A stretch of 64,000 nucleotides of DNA from contig NZ_KI632511.1 of assembly GCF_000504285.1 (NCBI RefSeq), forward strand, positions 1,981,372 through 2,045,371. The letters run 5' to 3'. Position numbers and translations under genes: made by a program. The notes beneath the pieces are model-generated. The model did not search any database. It was not told where the DNA came from and saw nothing but the letters and a program-made list of their open reading frames with translations. The stretch comes from Actinospica robiniae DSM 44927 (GTDB taxonomy: Bacteria; Actinomycetota; Actinomycetes; Streptomycetales; Catenulisporaceae). This document shows, one piece after another, positions 30,410 to 39,685 of the stretch (positions within the stretch are counted from its first letter, which is position 1; each line of letters starts with the position of its first letter).

Positions 30410-31743
30410 GCGCGAACGCCGCGGCCCCGCTGCGCCGCACCGGCTTCCGGCTTCTCGTCGGCGGCCAACTCGCCTCGAACATCGGCGACGCCTTCTACGC
30501 CGTGGCACTGCCCTGGTACGTCCTGTCGGCGCACGGCGGCATGCTGATGCTCGGCCTCATCCTGGTCGCCTACGGCGTCCCGCGCACCGTGCTGCTGTCC
30601 GTCGGCGGGCTCGCGGCCGACCGGTGGGGACCGTGGAGCGCCATGATGAGCGCCGACGCCGTGCGCGCGCTCTCCCTGGTCGGGCTGGCCGTGGCCGCGC
30701 ACAGCGGCCCGCCCCGGCTCTGGATCCTGATTCCGATCGCGGTGGTCGTCGGCGCCGGCGAGGGCTTCTTCCTGCCGGGTTCGTTCGCGATCGTCCCCGC
30801 CCTGCTGCCGGACGAGGAACTCCAGGCCGGCAACGCGCTCGCCTCCAGCGGCACCGAACTCGCCGGCTTCGTCGGCCCGGCTCTCGGCGGCGCGCTGGTG
30901 GCCCTGGCCGGAGCGACCTTCGCCTTCGGTTTCGACGCCGCGACCTTCGTCCTGTCCGGCTTGACACTGCTCGGCGTCCGGGTGCTCCAGCGCAAGAGCG
31001 TGGCGGCTCCCGACGTCGCCGGGGCCGAGGTGACGGCGGCCGACCCCGCAGTGACCACGGCCGGCGTCACCGAGCAGCCCGCCACCTCTACGTGGCAGGT
31101 CCTGCGCGCCGAGCCCGTCGTGCTGATGCTGCTCCTGCTCACCGTCGTCGCCAACCTCGGCTCCGGAGGTGTCAGCCAGGTCGCACTGGCCGCCTTCGCC
31201 CAAGACAGACTCCACGTCAGCGCGACCGGCTACGGCGCGCTGCTGGCCGCGATCGCTGGCGGTGCGCTGTTCGGCGCCGTGGCGGCCGGACAGGTGCGCC
31301 GCGCCCGCCGGCCGGCGATCCTCGGCTCGGCCTCGTTCCTGCTGTGCGCCCTCGCCCTCGGGCTCGTCCCGTACCTCGGCGGCCCGATCGCGGCCGGCGC
31401 GGCGCTGGCGGTGTTCGGCATCGGCTACGGCTTCGGCAACATCATCATGCTGACGACCTTCCAGCGCTGGGCCCCGCCGGCCCTCATCGGCCGGCTGACC
31501 GGGCTGCTGATGCTGGCCAGCTTCGGGGTCTTCCCGCTCGCCGCGCTCGCCGCCGGCCTGGTGGCGCAGGACGTGAGCACCGTCGCCTACTTCCCGATCG
31601 CGGCCGGGCTGATGGGCCTGGCCGTCCTGGCCGGGCTGGTGCAGCGCCGCTGGCGCGGCTTCGGCGCCGACGCCGACGCAGACGCCTCGCCGAACACCGA
31701 TCAGGCCGCGGGGCTGCCCGAGCCGGAGCTGAGCGCCGTCTGA
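30406..31743 (+). CDS. MFS transporter, probable product exporter
   Basis: About 445 residues with roughly twelve hydrophobic segments and the major facilitator loop GLAADRWG between segments 2 and 3. It begins near RRTGFRLLVGGQLASNIGDAF (an MFS segment-1 pattern of efflux proteins) and ends in a short acidic, aspartate/alanine-rich tail. It belongs to the drug-efflux-like branch, so export of the peptide and self-resistance are the likely roles. The ATG at 30406 has GGCAGGTG upstream and overlaps a small leader frame. The CCR gene follows after 34 bases. Confidence 0.9.
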   Translation: MSANAAAPLRRTGFRLLVGGQLASNIGDAFYAVALPWYVLSAHGGMLMLGLILVAYGVPRTVLLSVGGLAADRWGPWSAMMSADAVRALSLVGLAVAAHSGPPRLWILIPIAVVVGAGEGFFLPGSFAIVPALLPDEELQAGNALASSGTELAGFVGPALGGALVALAGATFAFGFDAATFVLSGLTLLGVRVLQRKSVAAPDVAGAEVTAADPAVTTAGVTEQPATSTWQVLRAEPVVLMLLLLTVVANLGSGGVSQVALAAFAQDRLHVSATGYGALLAAIAGGALFGAVAAGQVRRARRPAILGSASFLLCALALGLVPYLGGPIAAGAALAVFGIGYGFGNIIMLTTFQRWAPPALIGRLTGLLMLASFGVFPLAALAAGLVAQDVSTVAYFPIAAGLMGLAVLAGLVQRRWRGFGADADADASPNTDQAAGLPEPELSAV

Positions 31744-31777
31744 ATCCGCACCCCACCACAACCATCAGGGAGTTTCC

Positions 31778-33106
31778 ATGGATGCACTGGCCCAGGCGCT
31801 GCTCGACGGCGCCGGCCCCGAGCAGATCGCCCGCCTCGAGGTGCCCGCCGAGTTCACCGCCGCGCACACGCTGGCCGAGGACGTCGGGATGTTCAAGGAC
31901 GTGGCCGACAAGGACGTGCGCAAGTCCCTGCACGTCGGCAAGGTGCCGATGCCGGAGCTCGCGCCGGACGAGGTGCTCGTGGCCGTCATGGCCAGCTCGG
32001 TCAACTACAACACCGTGTGGTCCGGCACCTTCGAGCCGGTCTCCACCTTCGACTTCCTGCGCAACTACGGCCGGCAGGGCCCGTGGGAGGCACGGCACGA
32101 CCAGCCCTTCCACGTGCTCGGCTCCGACGCCGCCGGCGTGATCGTCCGCGTCGGCGCCGGGGTGCGCCGCTGGAAGCTCGGCGACCACGTGCTCGTCAGC
32201 CCGGTCCAGGCGGACGACCAGGAGCCGGCCACGCACGCCGACGGGATGCACGGCGCGCAGCAGCGCGCCTGGGGCTACGAGACCAACTTCGGCGGCCTGG
32301 CGCACTACACCGTGGTGCGCGCCAGCCAGCTCATCCCCAAGCCGGCCCACCTCTCCTGGGAGGAGGCGGCCAGCACGCCGGCCTGTGCGGGCACCGCGTA
32401 CCGGATGCTGGTGAGCGACCGCGGTGCCCGGATGAAGCAGGGCGACGTGGTGCTGGTCTGGGGTGCGGCCGGCGGCCTCGGAGCGTACGCGGTGCAGATC
32501 GTGCGCAACGGCGGCGGCACCGCGGTCGGCGTGGTCAGCTCGGAGGAGAAGGCGCGCATGCTGCGCCGGCTCGGCTGCGACGTCGTGATCAACCGTGAGG
32601 AGATCGGCATCGGCCGCGACGTCTCCGATGATCCGGACAGCGTGATCGAGGCGGGCAAACGGCTGGGCCGGATCATCCGCCGGGAGACGGGCCAGGACCC
32701 GAACATCGTGTTCGAGTACGTCGGCCAGGCCACCTTCGGCATCTCCATGTTCGTGCTGCGCCGCGGCGGCAGCATCGTCACCTGCGGGTCCTCCACCGGA
32801 TACAACCACCGCTACGACAACCGGTACCTGTGGATGAAGCTCAAGCGGGTCATCGGCAGCCATGCCGGCAACCTGCAGGAGATGTGGGAGAGCAACGCCC
32901 TGGTCGACGCGGGACGGATCGTGCCCGCCCTCTCCACCGTCTACCCGCTTGCCGAGATCGGCGAGGCGGCGCGCCTCGTGCAGGAGAACCGGCACTTCGG
33001 CAAGGTCGGGGTGCTGTGCCTGGCCCCGGAGCAGGGGCTCGGGGTCACCGACCCGGCCAAGCGGGCGCGACTGGGCGCCGACCGACTCAACCTGATGGGA
33101 GACTGA
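31778..33106 (+). CDS. ccr: Crotonyl-CoA carboxylase/reductase homologue
   Basis: A 442-residue medium-chain dehydrogenase of the CCR family. Long family hallmarks are visible: the N-terminal SSVNYNTVW, HVLGSDAAGV, WGYETNFGGLAHYTVV, WGAAGGLGAYAVQ as the NADPH-binding loop, and VTCGSSTGYNHRYDNRYLWM near the C-terminus. The enzyme reductively carboxylates 2-enoyl-CoA thioesters to alkylmalonyl-CoA (ethylmalonyl-CoA from crotonyl-CoA, longer forms in paralogues). Followed directly by KAS III and a 3-hydroxyacyl-CoA dehydrogenase, it forms an extender-unit cassette for PKS-1. A strong AGGGAG precedes the ATG. Confidence 0.95.
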   Translation: MDALAQALLDGAGPEQIARLEVPAEFTAAHTLAEDVGMFKDVADKDVRKSLHVGKVPMPELAPDEVLVAVMASSVNYNTVWSGTFEPVSTFDFLRNYGRQGPWEARHDQPFHVLGSDAAGVIVRVGAGVRRWKLGDHVLVSPVQADDQEPATHADGMHGAQQRAWGYETNFGGLAHYTVVRASQLIPKPAHLSWEEAASTPACAGTAYRMLVSDRGARMKQGDVVLVWGAAGGLGAYAVQIVRNGGGTAVGVVSSEEKARMLRRLGCDVVINREEIGIGRDVSDDPDSVIEAGKRLGRIIRRETGQDPNIVFEYVGQATFGISMFVLRRGGSIVTCGSSTGYNHRYDNRYLWMKLKRVIGSHAGNLQEMWESNALVDAGRIVPALSTVYPLAEIGEAARLVQENRHFGKVGVLCLAPEQGLGVTDPAKRARLGADRLNLMGD

Positions 33107-33108
33107 CC

Positions 33109-34116
33109 ATGGCCGCGCATCGTTCTATCGGCGTCCTGGGCACTGGCGCCTACCTGCCCAAAGAGGAGATCACCAACGCGGAGATCGCCGCCCGCTTCGA
33201 GGTCACCACGGAGTGGATCGAGCGCAAGACGATGATCCAGTGCCGCCGCTACGCCGCGCCGCACGAGGCGACTTCGGACTTGGCGGCCAAGGCGGCCGAG
33301 GCGGCGTTGGACAACGCCGGGCTCACCGCCGAGGAGGTGGACTTCCTGATCGTGTCCACCTCCACCGGCGATCACGCGGTCCCCGCCACCTCCTGCCTGG
33401 TGCAGTCCCTGATCGGCGCGAACCGAGCGGCCTGCTTCGACCTCAACATCGCCTGCAGCGGCTTCGTGTACGCGCTCGAAGTCGCCCGGTCCCTGCTCGC
33501 CTCCCGCCCCGGCGCGCGCGCCCTGGTCGTGGCGGCGGACCTCTACTCCCGGTTCATCGACCACGACGACCGCAGCACCGCGGTGCTGCTCGGCGACGGT
33601 GCGGGCGCGGCCGTGCTCGGCGAGGTCGCCGCCGGCGGCGGCCTGCACGACGTGGACCTGCGCGGCTTCGGCGGCGCCGCCGAGCTGCTGGTGATCGAGG
33701 CGGGCGGCAGCCGCCGCCCGGCCAGCGCCGAGACCGTGGCGGACAAGGCGCACCTGCTGCGGATGCGCGGGAGGGAGGTCACCGAGTTCGTCCTCGGCAA
33801 CGTCCCCGGCGCGCTCATGGAACTGGTGCGGCGCAACGGTCTGCAGCCCGCCGAGATCGACCACTTCATCCCGCACCAGGCGAACGGCGTGATGGTCGGC
33901 AAGATCGCGCAGGAAGCCGGCCTCGGCTGGGCTCACCTGCACCTGACTCTGCCGCGTTACGGCAACATGGGCAGCGCGTCCGTCGCGGTGACGCTCGACG
34001 ACGCGAACCGCAGCGGCGCGCTGCACGATGGCGACCTCGTCCTGCTCTCCGCCTTCGGCGGCGGCATGGCGATGGGCAACTGCCTGCTGCAGTGGTCCGT
34101 CGGCGGTGTCGGGTGA
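33109..34116 (+). CDS. 3-oxoacyl-ACP synthase III (KAS III, FabH-like)
   Basis: A 335-residue FabH-type ketosynthase with the full triad: cysteine 116 in NIACSGF, histidine 256 in FIPHQAN and asparagine 286 in YGNMGSAS. It should condense an acyl-CoA starter with a malonyl thioester to a 3-oxoacyl thioester. Coupled to the dehydrogenase (overlap) and preceded by CCR (2 bases), it probably makes the carbon skeleton of an unusual alkylmalonyl-CoA, as in clusters for butyl-, isobutyl- or hexylmalonyl-CoA. Its starter preference cannot be read from sequence alone. GGGAGA lies before the ATG. Confidence 0.94.
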   Translation: MAAHRSIGVLGTGAYLPKEEITNAEIAARFEVTTEWIERKTMIQCRRYAAPHEATSDLAAKAAEAALDNAGLTAEEVDFLIVSTSTGDHAVPATSCLVQSLIGANRAACFDLNIACSGFVYALEVARSLLASRPGARALVVAADLYSRFIDHDDRSTAVLLGDGAGAAVLGEVAAGGGLHDVDLRGFGGAAELLVIEAGGSRRPASAETVADKAHLLRMRGREVTEFVLGNVPGALMELVRRNGLQPAEIDHFIPHQANGVMVGKIAQEAGLGWAHLHLTLPRYGNMGSASVAVTLDDANRSGALHDGDLVLLSAFGGGMAMGNCLLQWSVGGVG

Positions 34117-35003
34117 GCGGCGCGGGCGCCGTCGCGGACATCCGCCGGGTCGGGGTCGTCGGCTGCGGGGCGATGGGCTCGGGCATCGCAGAGGTCTGCG
34201 CACGTTCCGGCCTGGACGTGCGGGTGGCGGTCTCCGCCGCCAACCGGATCGAGCCGGCCAGGCGCAGCCTCGCCGCCTCACTGGACCGCGCCGTCGCCGG
34301 CGGCCGGCTCGCCGAGGCGCAGCGCGATGCGGCGCTGGCGCGGGTGGAGTTCACCTGGCACCTCGGGGATCTGGCCGACCGTCAGTTCGTCTTCGAGTGC
34401 GTCCCGGAGGACGAGGCCGCGAAGCAGAAGGTGTTCGCGGAGCTCGATCGCGTGGTCGAGGACCCGGCGGCCGTCTTCGCGACGAATACCTCCTCGCTGC
34501 CGATCATCCGGCTGGCCCGGGTCTGCGAGCGTCCGGAGCAGGTCGTCGGCACGCACTTCTTCAACCCGGTGCCGCTGCTGCCGCTGGTGGAGGTGACCGC
34601 CTCGCTGCTGACCGACGAAGGTACGGCACGGCAGGCCGAGGAGTTCATCGCCGGCCCGCTCGGCAAGACCGTGATCCGCGCCCGGGACCGGGCCGGCTTC
34701 GTGGTCAACGCCCTGCTCGTGCCCTACCTGATGTCCGCGGTCCGGATGGTGGAGTCGGGCTTCGCCTCAGCCGAGGACATCGACCAGGGCATGCGCCTGG
34801 GCTGCGCCCACCCCATCGGCCCGCTCGCCCTCGCCGACCTGATCGGCCTCGACACCCTCGCTGCCGTGACCGAGGGTCTCTACGCCGAGTTCCGCGACCC
34901 GGTCTACTCCTGCCCTCCGCTGCTCGGCCGCATGGTGGAGGCAGGGCTGCTGGGCAAGAAGTCCGGCCGGGGTTTCCATCGCTATCAGCCCGTAGGGGCC
35001 TGA
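34113..35003 (+). CDS. 3-hydroxyacyl-CoA (3-hydroxybutyryl-CoA) dehydrogenase
   Basis: A 296-residue NAD(P)-dependent enzyme. The N-terminal Rossmann motif VVGCGAMGSGIAE is followed by FECVPED, ATNTSSLP, the THFFNPVPLLPLVE active-site region, and the C-terminal HPIGPLALADLIGLD and KKSGRGFH, all typical of 3-hydroxybutyryl-CoA dehydrogenase. It should reduce the KAS III product to the 3-hydroxyacyl thioester, which after dehydration feeds CCR; no dehydratase is seen here, so a primary-metabolism enoyl hydratase would serve. The GTG overlaps the KAS III stop (GTGA). It is the last gene of the long + strand operon. Confidence 0.94.
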   Translation: MSGAGAVADIRRVGVVGCGAMGSGIAEVCARSGLDVRVAVSAANRIEPARRSLAASLDRAVAGGRLAEAQRDAALARVEFTWHLGDLADRQFVFECVPEDEAAKQKVFAELDRVVEDPAAVFATNTSSLPIIRLARVCERPEQVVGTHFFNPVPLLPLVEVTASLLTDEGTARQAEEFIAGPLGKTVIRARDRAGFVVNALLVPYLMSAVRMVESGFASAEDIDQGMRLGCAHPIGPLALADLIGLDTLAAVTEGLYAEFRDPVYSCPPLLGRMVEAGLLGKKSGRGFHRYQPVGA

Positions 35004-35018
35004 CCCGCGCGCATCCCA

Positions 35019-35042
35019 GCGGGCGGCGGCCGAGCCGCCCGC
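35019..35042 (+). terminator. GC-rich hairpin after the left operon
   Basis: Bases 35019-35027 and 35034-35042 are exact 9-base reverse complements with a 6-base loop, 16 bases after the dehydrogenase stop. It has no T run. It is a plausible but modest terminator. Confidence 0.5.
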
Positions 35043-35261
35043 CGGGGGCACGCTTGAAAAGCGGGTTCGAGGCCAGTCATTGACGGCGGCGAGCTGGACG
35101 GCTTCCCATTCTGGCCTCGCGCATTCCGAGCCAGCGCTGGTGGTCGTACAGCGGGACCTGGAGAAGTTCGGCGACGGTCCTCATCTGCCTCAGGCTGTCG
35201 TTGGGGTCGATCCGCATGAGCGACTCGTTTGCTTGCCGGGCGTGATGGCCTGTCGGGTCAG

Positions 35262-35704
35262 GGTGGTTGTCTGGGTGTGGGCGGCCGCTTCGCTCCGCCC
35301 GGTTTGTCGGACCACCCGCCCACCCGTTGCGTGGGCGGGGCGGGCTGCGGTTTCAAGATTCCGCCTCCGGCGCGGGCCCTTCCCTCGGAGAGAGATGCCG
35401 GGGTTGCGTGGGTGCTGGCGTTGGTGGGGCGGGCTGTTGTTCGGGGTGGTGGGGTTGCGGGGGTGTGCTCTCTCCTCGGTTGGTCCCCGGAGGCAATCAG
35501 GGACCTGCCGGGAGGTCAAGCGGCGGTGGCCTGCGCTGATGGTCGATTTCGCATCGCGCCGCTTGACCTCCCGGCAGAACCCTGATCGGGCTTCGCCTGC
35601 CCGACCGAGGAGAGAGCCCACCCCCTGGGGGAGTCGTGCGAGCTGCACTCAGGCCGAGTCCCATCCCGTGGCCCGGCCGCGCTCGACCCGGAAGGATCCT
35701 GCAT
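35262..35704. repeat. Left arm of a ~440-bp long inverted repeat
   Basis: Reads as an imperfect (by eye roughly 85-90%) reverse complement of 36089-36533. The best-conserved blocks run from GGACCACCCGCCCACCCGTT outward and from GCCCGGCCGCGCTCGA inward. The arm itself contains a second, smaller palindrome, 35468-35525 against 35557-35616, around CTCTCCTCGGT and GTCAAGCGGC. I see no coding frame that I trust. It lies between two convergent operons. Confidence 0.85.
35468..35616. repeat. Inner palindrome within the left arm
   Basis: Arms 35468-35525 and 35557-35616 can pair around a loop of about 31 bases. They begin CTCTCTCCTCGGT and end with GGGAGGTCAAGCGGCG on the inner side. The right arm carries the same structure at 36178-36324, so the unit occurs four times in alternating orientation. 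Confidence 0.8.
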
Positions 35705-36088
35705 CACTCTGATCCGACGATCCTAGTCCTCGATCCGCACGAAGGCGTCGGCGCTCCGGTCGTACCTGCCGTCGAATTCTGCATCGCCCCGGTCGGATCC
35801 ACCCGGTATTCACGCACTGCACGGGATCGCGCGGCCCGGTCGCACGCCGAGGGGAAATCCTGCACCGCTTTCAGCCACACCCCTGACGCCGTCCGCGCAG
35901 CCATCCCGTCCACAACCCCTCCTGCCACAACCACAACAACTCCGTACGCTTCCATGCTAGACGCTGCCACCGACAAAAGTTGCATACCCGGCCTTCGGCA
36001 AATAAAGAAAATCCCGTAGATTACCGGGGAACTCGGGCATGCTCCCCGTCGTTGACATAGGAGAGAAGAAGCGACCGCTCAGAACGGC
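35705..36088. other. 384-bp spacer of the inverted repeat, possible decayed coding remnant
   Basis: Less GC-rich than the arms, particularly at about 35980-36030. A minus-strand frame ending near 35725 reads DGRYDRSADAFVRIED before a stop and looks protein-like, but it is closed by a stop only a few codons upstream of this segment. I regard it as a possible fragment of a lost gene. I see no complete gene, tRNA or clear promoter. Confidence 0.35.
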
Positions 36089-36533
36089 GATGCAGAATCC
36101 TTCCGCATCGAGCGCGGCCGGGCCGCGGTCCGGGACTGGGCCCGAGTGCAGCTCGCACTACTCCCCCAGGGGGTGGGCTCTCTCCTCGGTCGGGCAGGCG
36201 AAGCCCGATCAGGGTTCTGCCGGGAGCTCAAGCGGCGCCATGCACAATCGAGCACGCGGAAACCACCGCCGCTTGACCTCCCGACAGGTTCCTGATTGCC
36301 TCCGGGGACCGACCGAGGAGAGAGCACGCACCCGCAACCCCACCACCCCCAACCTCAGCCCGCCCCGCCAACGACAGCACTTACGGAGACCCGGCACTCT
36401 CTCCGAGGGAAGGCCCGCGCCGGAGGCGAAATCTTGAAACTGCAGCCCGCCCCGCGACGCAACGGGTGGGCGGGTGGTCCGACAAACAGGGCGACGCGAA
36501 GCGGCCGCCCCCGCCACCACGACCACTCAGCCG
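36089..36533. repeat. Right arm of the ~440-bp long inverted repeat
   Basis: Reverse complement partner of 35262-35704, with small insertions and substitutions. It ends about 77 bases before the stop of PKS-2, so the repeat reaches almost to the 3' end of the minus-strand operon and could act as a strong transcription barrier for it. Confidence 0.85.
36178..36324. repeat. Inner palindrome within the right arm
   Basis: Arms 36178-36237 and 36267-36324 are reverse complements with some mismatches, loop about 29 bases. Same design as 35468-35616. Confidence 0.8.
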
Positions 36534-36610
36534 ATCATCAACCCGCAGTAGTGTCCCTTTCCGGATTGGGGACACTAGACGGTCGCGAGCAGAGGAATCG
36601 GCTTCCGAGC

Positions 36611-39600
36611 TCAGGCGCCCGCGTCGCGCGATTCGGGTCCAGCCGCCTCGAACTCGTCCAGGAGCGCGGCGAGCAGGTCGCCCGCGGCGGAGGCCTCGGC
36701 GACCAGCCGGTCGGCTAGTTCGCGCAGCGGGATGGGCTCGAGCAGCAGCGCGAGCGGGGCCTCGAGGCCGAACTCCTCGCGAAGACGACCGACCAGGTGC
36801 ACGGCGGTGAGCGACTCGCCGCCGGCGGCCAGGTAAGACAGCCGACGGTCGTCGGGTTCTGCCACGCCCAGGGTCTCCCGCAGCAACGCCGCGATCCGAT
36901 CTGCCGGCGTGCCTGGTTCGGCGGGCTGCGGCACCTCGGCCAACCGGGCGCCTGGCCCCTGTGCCTCGCTGCTCACTGCCACAGATGTCAGCGCCCGCAG
37001 GGTCATCGCGCCGTGCGACGCACCGGCGAACGGGTACGTCGGCAGGTGCACTCGCCGGCCCTCCTCCCCCAGCGCGCTCCACTCGATCCGCCGGCCGCGA
37101 CTCCACAGCTCGCCGACCGCCCGCAGGAGGTCGCGGGGCTCGTCGCCGCCGCGCCCGAGCGTGGCCAGGACGTGCGTCCCCGGCCGGCTGCGGCGCACGT
37201 GCCCGCTGAGGGCCACGCCCGGGCCGACCTCGAGCACCATTGCGGCCGGGTGCGCGGCTTGGGCGGCGGCCATCGCCGCGCCGAAGAGCACCGGCCCGCG
37301 GATCTGCTGCGCCCACATGCGCGGGTCAGTGGCCTGATCGGCGCTCGCCCACGCTCCGGTGACGGTCGAGACGTAGCGCGGCGAGGATTGATCGGCCGCA
37401 TGCAGCGTCACCTGCGCGGCGATGCGCGCGAACTCCTCGACCACGCCGTCCATCAGCGACGAGTGGAAGCCGTACTGCACGTTCAGGTCGCGGTGACTGA
37501 TGCCGCGCGAGTCGAGCACGCCGGCCAGCGAACGCACCTTCGCGGCGTCGCCGGATACGACGCACGCGTCCGGGCCGTTGGCCGCCGCGATGTCGATGTC
37601 CGCTGTCAGCAGCGGACGCACCTGCTCCTCGCCGGCGAACACGGCGAGCATCGCGCCCGGTTCGGTGGCCGACATCAGGCGACCGCGCTCGGCGACGAGC
37701 TGGAGTGCGTCGTCGAGGTCGAGTACGCCCGCGAGGCATGCTGCGGTGTACTCGCCGATGCTGTGGCCGACCGTCGCCGCCGGTTCGATGGCGAGTTCGC
37801 GCAGCAGCACGGCGGTGGCGTACTCGACGCTGACGATGGTCGGCTGCCAGTAGTCGGTGCGGCCGAGGATGTCCGTGACCGGGTTTCCGTGCTGCGGCGC
37901 CCACGAGCGCGGGTCGATGCCGTGGCTCGCCGTCAGGATCCGCGCGCAGCGGTCCATCGCGTCGCGGAAGGCGCTGTGCTGCGCGTATAGCTCGCGGCCC
38001 ATGCCGCCGTATTGACTTGCCTGGCCTGGGAAGACGAACACGCATCCGTACGAATCAGTGTCCTCATCGACTGACACCGGCTGATAGCGTGCGCTCGCGG
38101 CCGACGCCCGGATCGCGTCGACCGCCTCGGCCCGGTCTGCGGCGAGGACGTATCCGCGCGCTGCCAGCGGCAATCGGCTGACCTGCAGCGTGTGGGCGAC
38201 GTCGGCGAGGCGCAGCCGAGGATCCGCGGAGATGGCCTCGGCGAGGCTTGCTGCGAGCGTCGCGGCTTGCTCGGATGTGCGCGCGGAGATCGGCAGGAGG
38301 CTGACGTGGCCGGAGGGCGCGCTCTCGCTGCCCTGGCCGCTGTCCGCGGCACGCGGTGCTTCCTCCAGGATCACGTGCACGTTGCTGCCGCCGAGCCCGA
38401 CTGAGCTGACGCCGGCCCGGCGCGGGGCAGCGCCGTCGCTCGGCCACGCCGCCGGCTCGGTGGCCAGGCGCAGCCCGGCCTGAGCGAGCTTCAGCTCCGG
38501 GTTGGGCGCGGCGACCCCGGGCAGCGGGACGATCGTACGATGCTGCAGCATCAGCACTGTCTTGATCAGGCCCGCGATACCGGCGGCGGCGTCGAGGTGG
38601 CCGATGTTCGCCTTCACCGAGCCGATAGTGATGCCGGTGCCCGCGTCCGAATAGGCCGCGGCGGTGGCGGCGACCTCGATCCGGTCGCCGAGCGCGGTGG
38701 CTGTGCCGTGCATCTCGATATAGCCGACGCTGCCCGGCTCGACGCCGGCTGCCGCCAGGGCCTCGCTCATCGCGGCTATCTGGCCCTCGACGCCGGGAGC
38801 GGTGAATCCGATCTTCGCGCTGCCGTCGTTGGTCAGGGCCGAACCCCGGATGACGGCGCGCACCGGATCACCGTCGTCGAGCGCGTCTTCGAGGCGGCGC
38901 AGCATGACGAGGCCGGCACCGTTGCCGCGCACGGTGCCGTCCGCGTCGGCGGCGAAGGGGCGGCAGCGGCCGTCGCGCGAAGTGATGCCGCCGCTCTGGT
39001 ACAGGTAGCCCTCGCGGCGCAGGTGGTCCACGGCCACGCCGCCGGCCAGCGCCGCGTCGCACTCACCTAGCAGCAGCGCCTGCACGGCCACGTGCACCGC
39101 CGTCAACGAGGTCGAACACGCCGTCTGCACCGCCATGCTGGGGCCGTCGAGGCCGAGCCGGTAGGAGATCCAGGAGGCGAGGAAGTCCTTGTCCGTCAGC
39201 AGTCTGATGTTGAGCGCGCCGAGGTCCCCGGCCAGGCCGCGGTCGACCGCGGCGGCGATCATATGCTCGGTGGAGCCACCGCCGACGTACACGCCGGTGC
39301 GCAGCGGCACGGCCCGCGGGTCGTAGCCGGCGTCTTCGAGAGCGGACCATGCGGTCTGCAGCAGCAGCCGATGCTGCGGGTCGAGCGCCGCGGCCTGCGG
39401 CAGCGTGAAGCCGAACAGTTCGGCCTCGAAGCGGTCGGCGTCCTCGAGGTAGCCCTTGCTCGGTACGTACGCGGGGTCTGCGGCCTCGGCCGGGTCGAGC
39501 CCGTCGGCGGCGAGTTCCTGCGGAGTGAAGTCGCGCAGGGAGCACACGCCGTCGCGCAGGTTCGTCCAGTACTCGGCCAGGTCGGCGGCGCCGGGGAATC

Positions 39601-39670
39601 GGCCGCTCATACCGACGACGGCGACGGCGCGCTCGGGGATCTCGGGCTCGGCTGCGGCGTGGGCGTTCAC
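36611..39670 (-). CDS. PKS-2: KS-AT-T module without thioesterase
   Basis: A 1019-residue type I PKS module. KS (about 14-430) has cysteine 185 in TACSTSL, with MHGTATALGDRIE and ANIGH for the two histidines. AT (about 545-835) has GHSIGEY, serine 637, and YGFHSS at the specificity position, closest to the malonyl HAFH type. T has serine 953 in GGESL. There is no KR, DH, ER or TE, so the chain keeps a beta-keto group and must be handed on. The GTG at 39670 follows AAGGAAGG on the minus strand and lies 15 bases after the NRPS-5 stop. It is the last gene of the right operon; the acceptor could be the first C domain of NRPS-1. Confidence 0.95.
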   Translation of the reverse strand: MNAHAAAEPEIPERAVAVVGMSGRFPGAADLAEYWTNLRDGVCSLRDFTPQELAADGLDPAEAADPAYVPSKGYLEDADRFEAELFGFTLPQAAALDPQHRLLLQTAWSALEDAGYDPRAVPLRTGVYVGGGSTEHMIAAAVDRGLAGDLGALNIRLLTDKDFLASWISYRLGLDGPSMAVQTACSTSLTAVHVAVQALLLGECDAALAGGVAVDHLRREGYLYQSGGITSRDGRCRPFAADADGTVRGNGAGLVMLRRLEDALDDGDPVRAVIRGSALTNDGSAKIGFTAPGVEGQIAAMSEALAAAGVEPGSVGYIEMHGTATALGDRIEVAATAAAYSDAGTGITIGSVKANIGHLDAAAGIAGLIKTVLMLQHRTIVPLPGVAAPNPELKLAQAGLRLATEPAAWPSDGAAPRRAGVSSVGLGGSNVHVILEEAPRAADSGQGSESAPSGHVSLLPISARTSEQAATLAASLAEAISADPRLRLADVAHTLQVSRLPLAARGYVLAADRAEAVDAIRASAASARYQPVSVDEDTDSYGCVFVFPGQASQYGGMGRELYAQHSAFRDAMDRCARILTASHGIDPRSWAPQHGNPVTDILGRTDYWQPTIVSVEYATAVLLRELAIEPAATVGHSIGEYTAACLAGVLDLDDALQLVAERGRLMSATEPGAMLAVFAGEEQVRPLLTADIDIAAANGPDACVVSGDAAKVRSLAGVLDSRGISHRDLNVQYGFHSSLMDGVVEEFARIAAQVTLHAADQSSPRYVSTVTGAWASADQATDPRMWAQQIRGPVLFGAAMAAAQAAHPAAMVLEVGPGVALSGHVRRSRPGTHVLATLGRGGDEPRDLLRAVGELWSRGRRIEWSALGEEGRRVHLPTYPFAGASHGAMTLRALTSVAVSSEAQGPGARLAEVPQPAEPGTPADRIAALLRETLGVAEPDDRRLSYLAAGGESLTAVHLVGRLREEFGLEAPLALLLEPIPLRELADRLVAEASAAGDLLAALLDEFEAAGPESRDAGA

Positions 39671-39685
39671 AGGGTGGCCTTCCTT

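Noticed and set aside
35079-35712. Open frames of 60-210 codons in the 35.0-36.5 kb gap
   Set aside because: They run through the inverted repeat in both orientations, lack ribosome sites and domain motifs, and follow from high GC.
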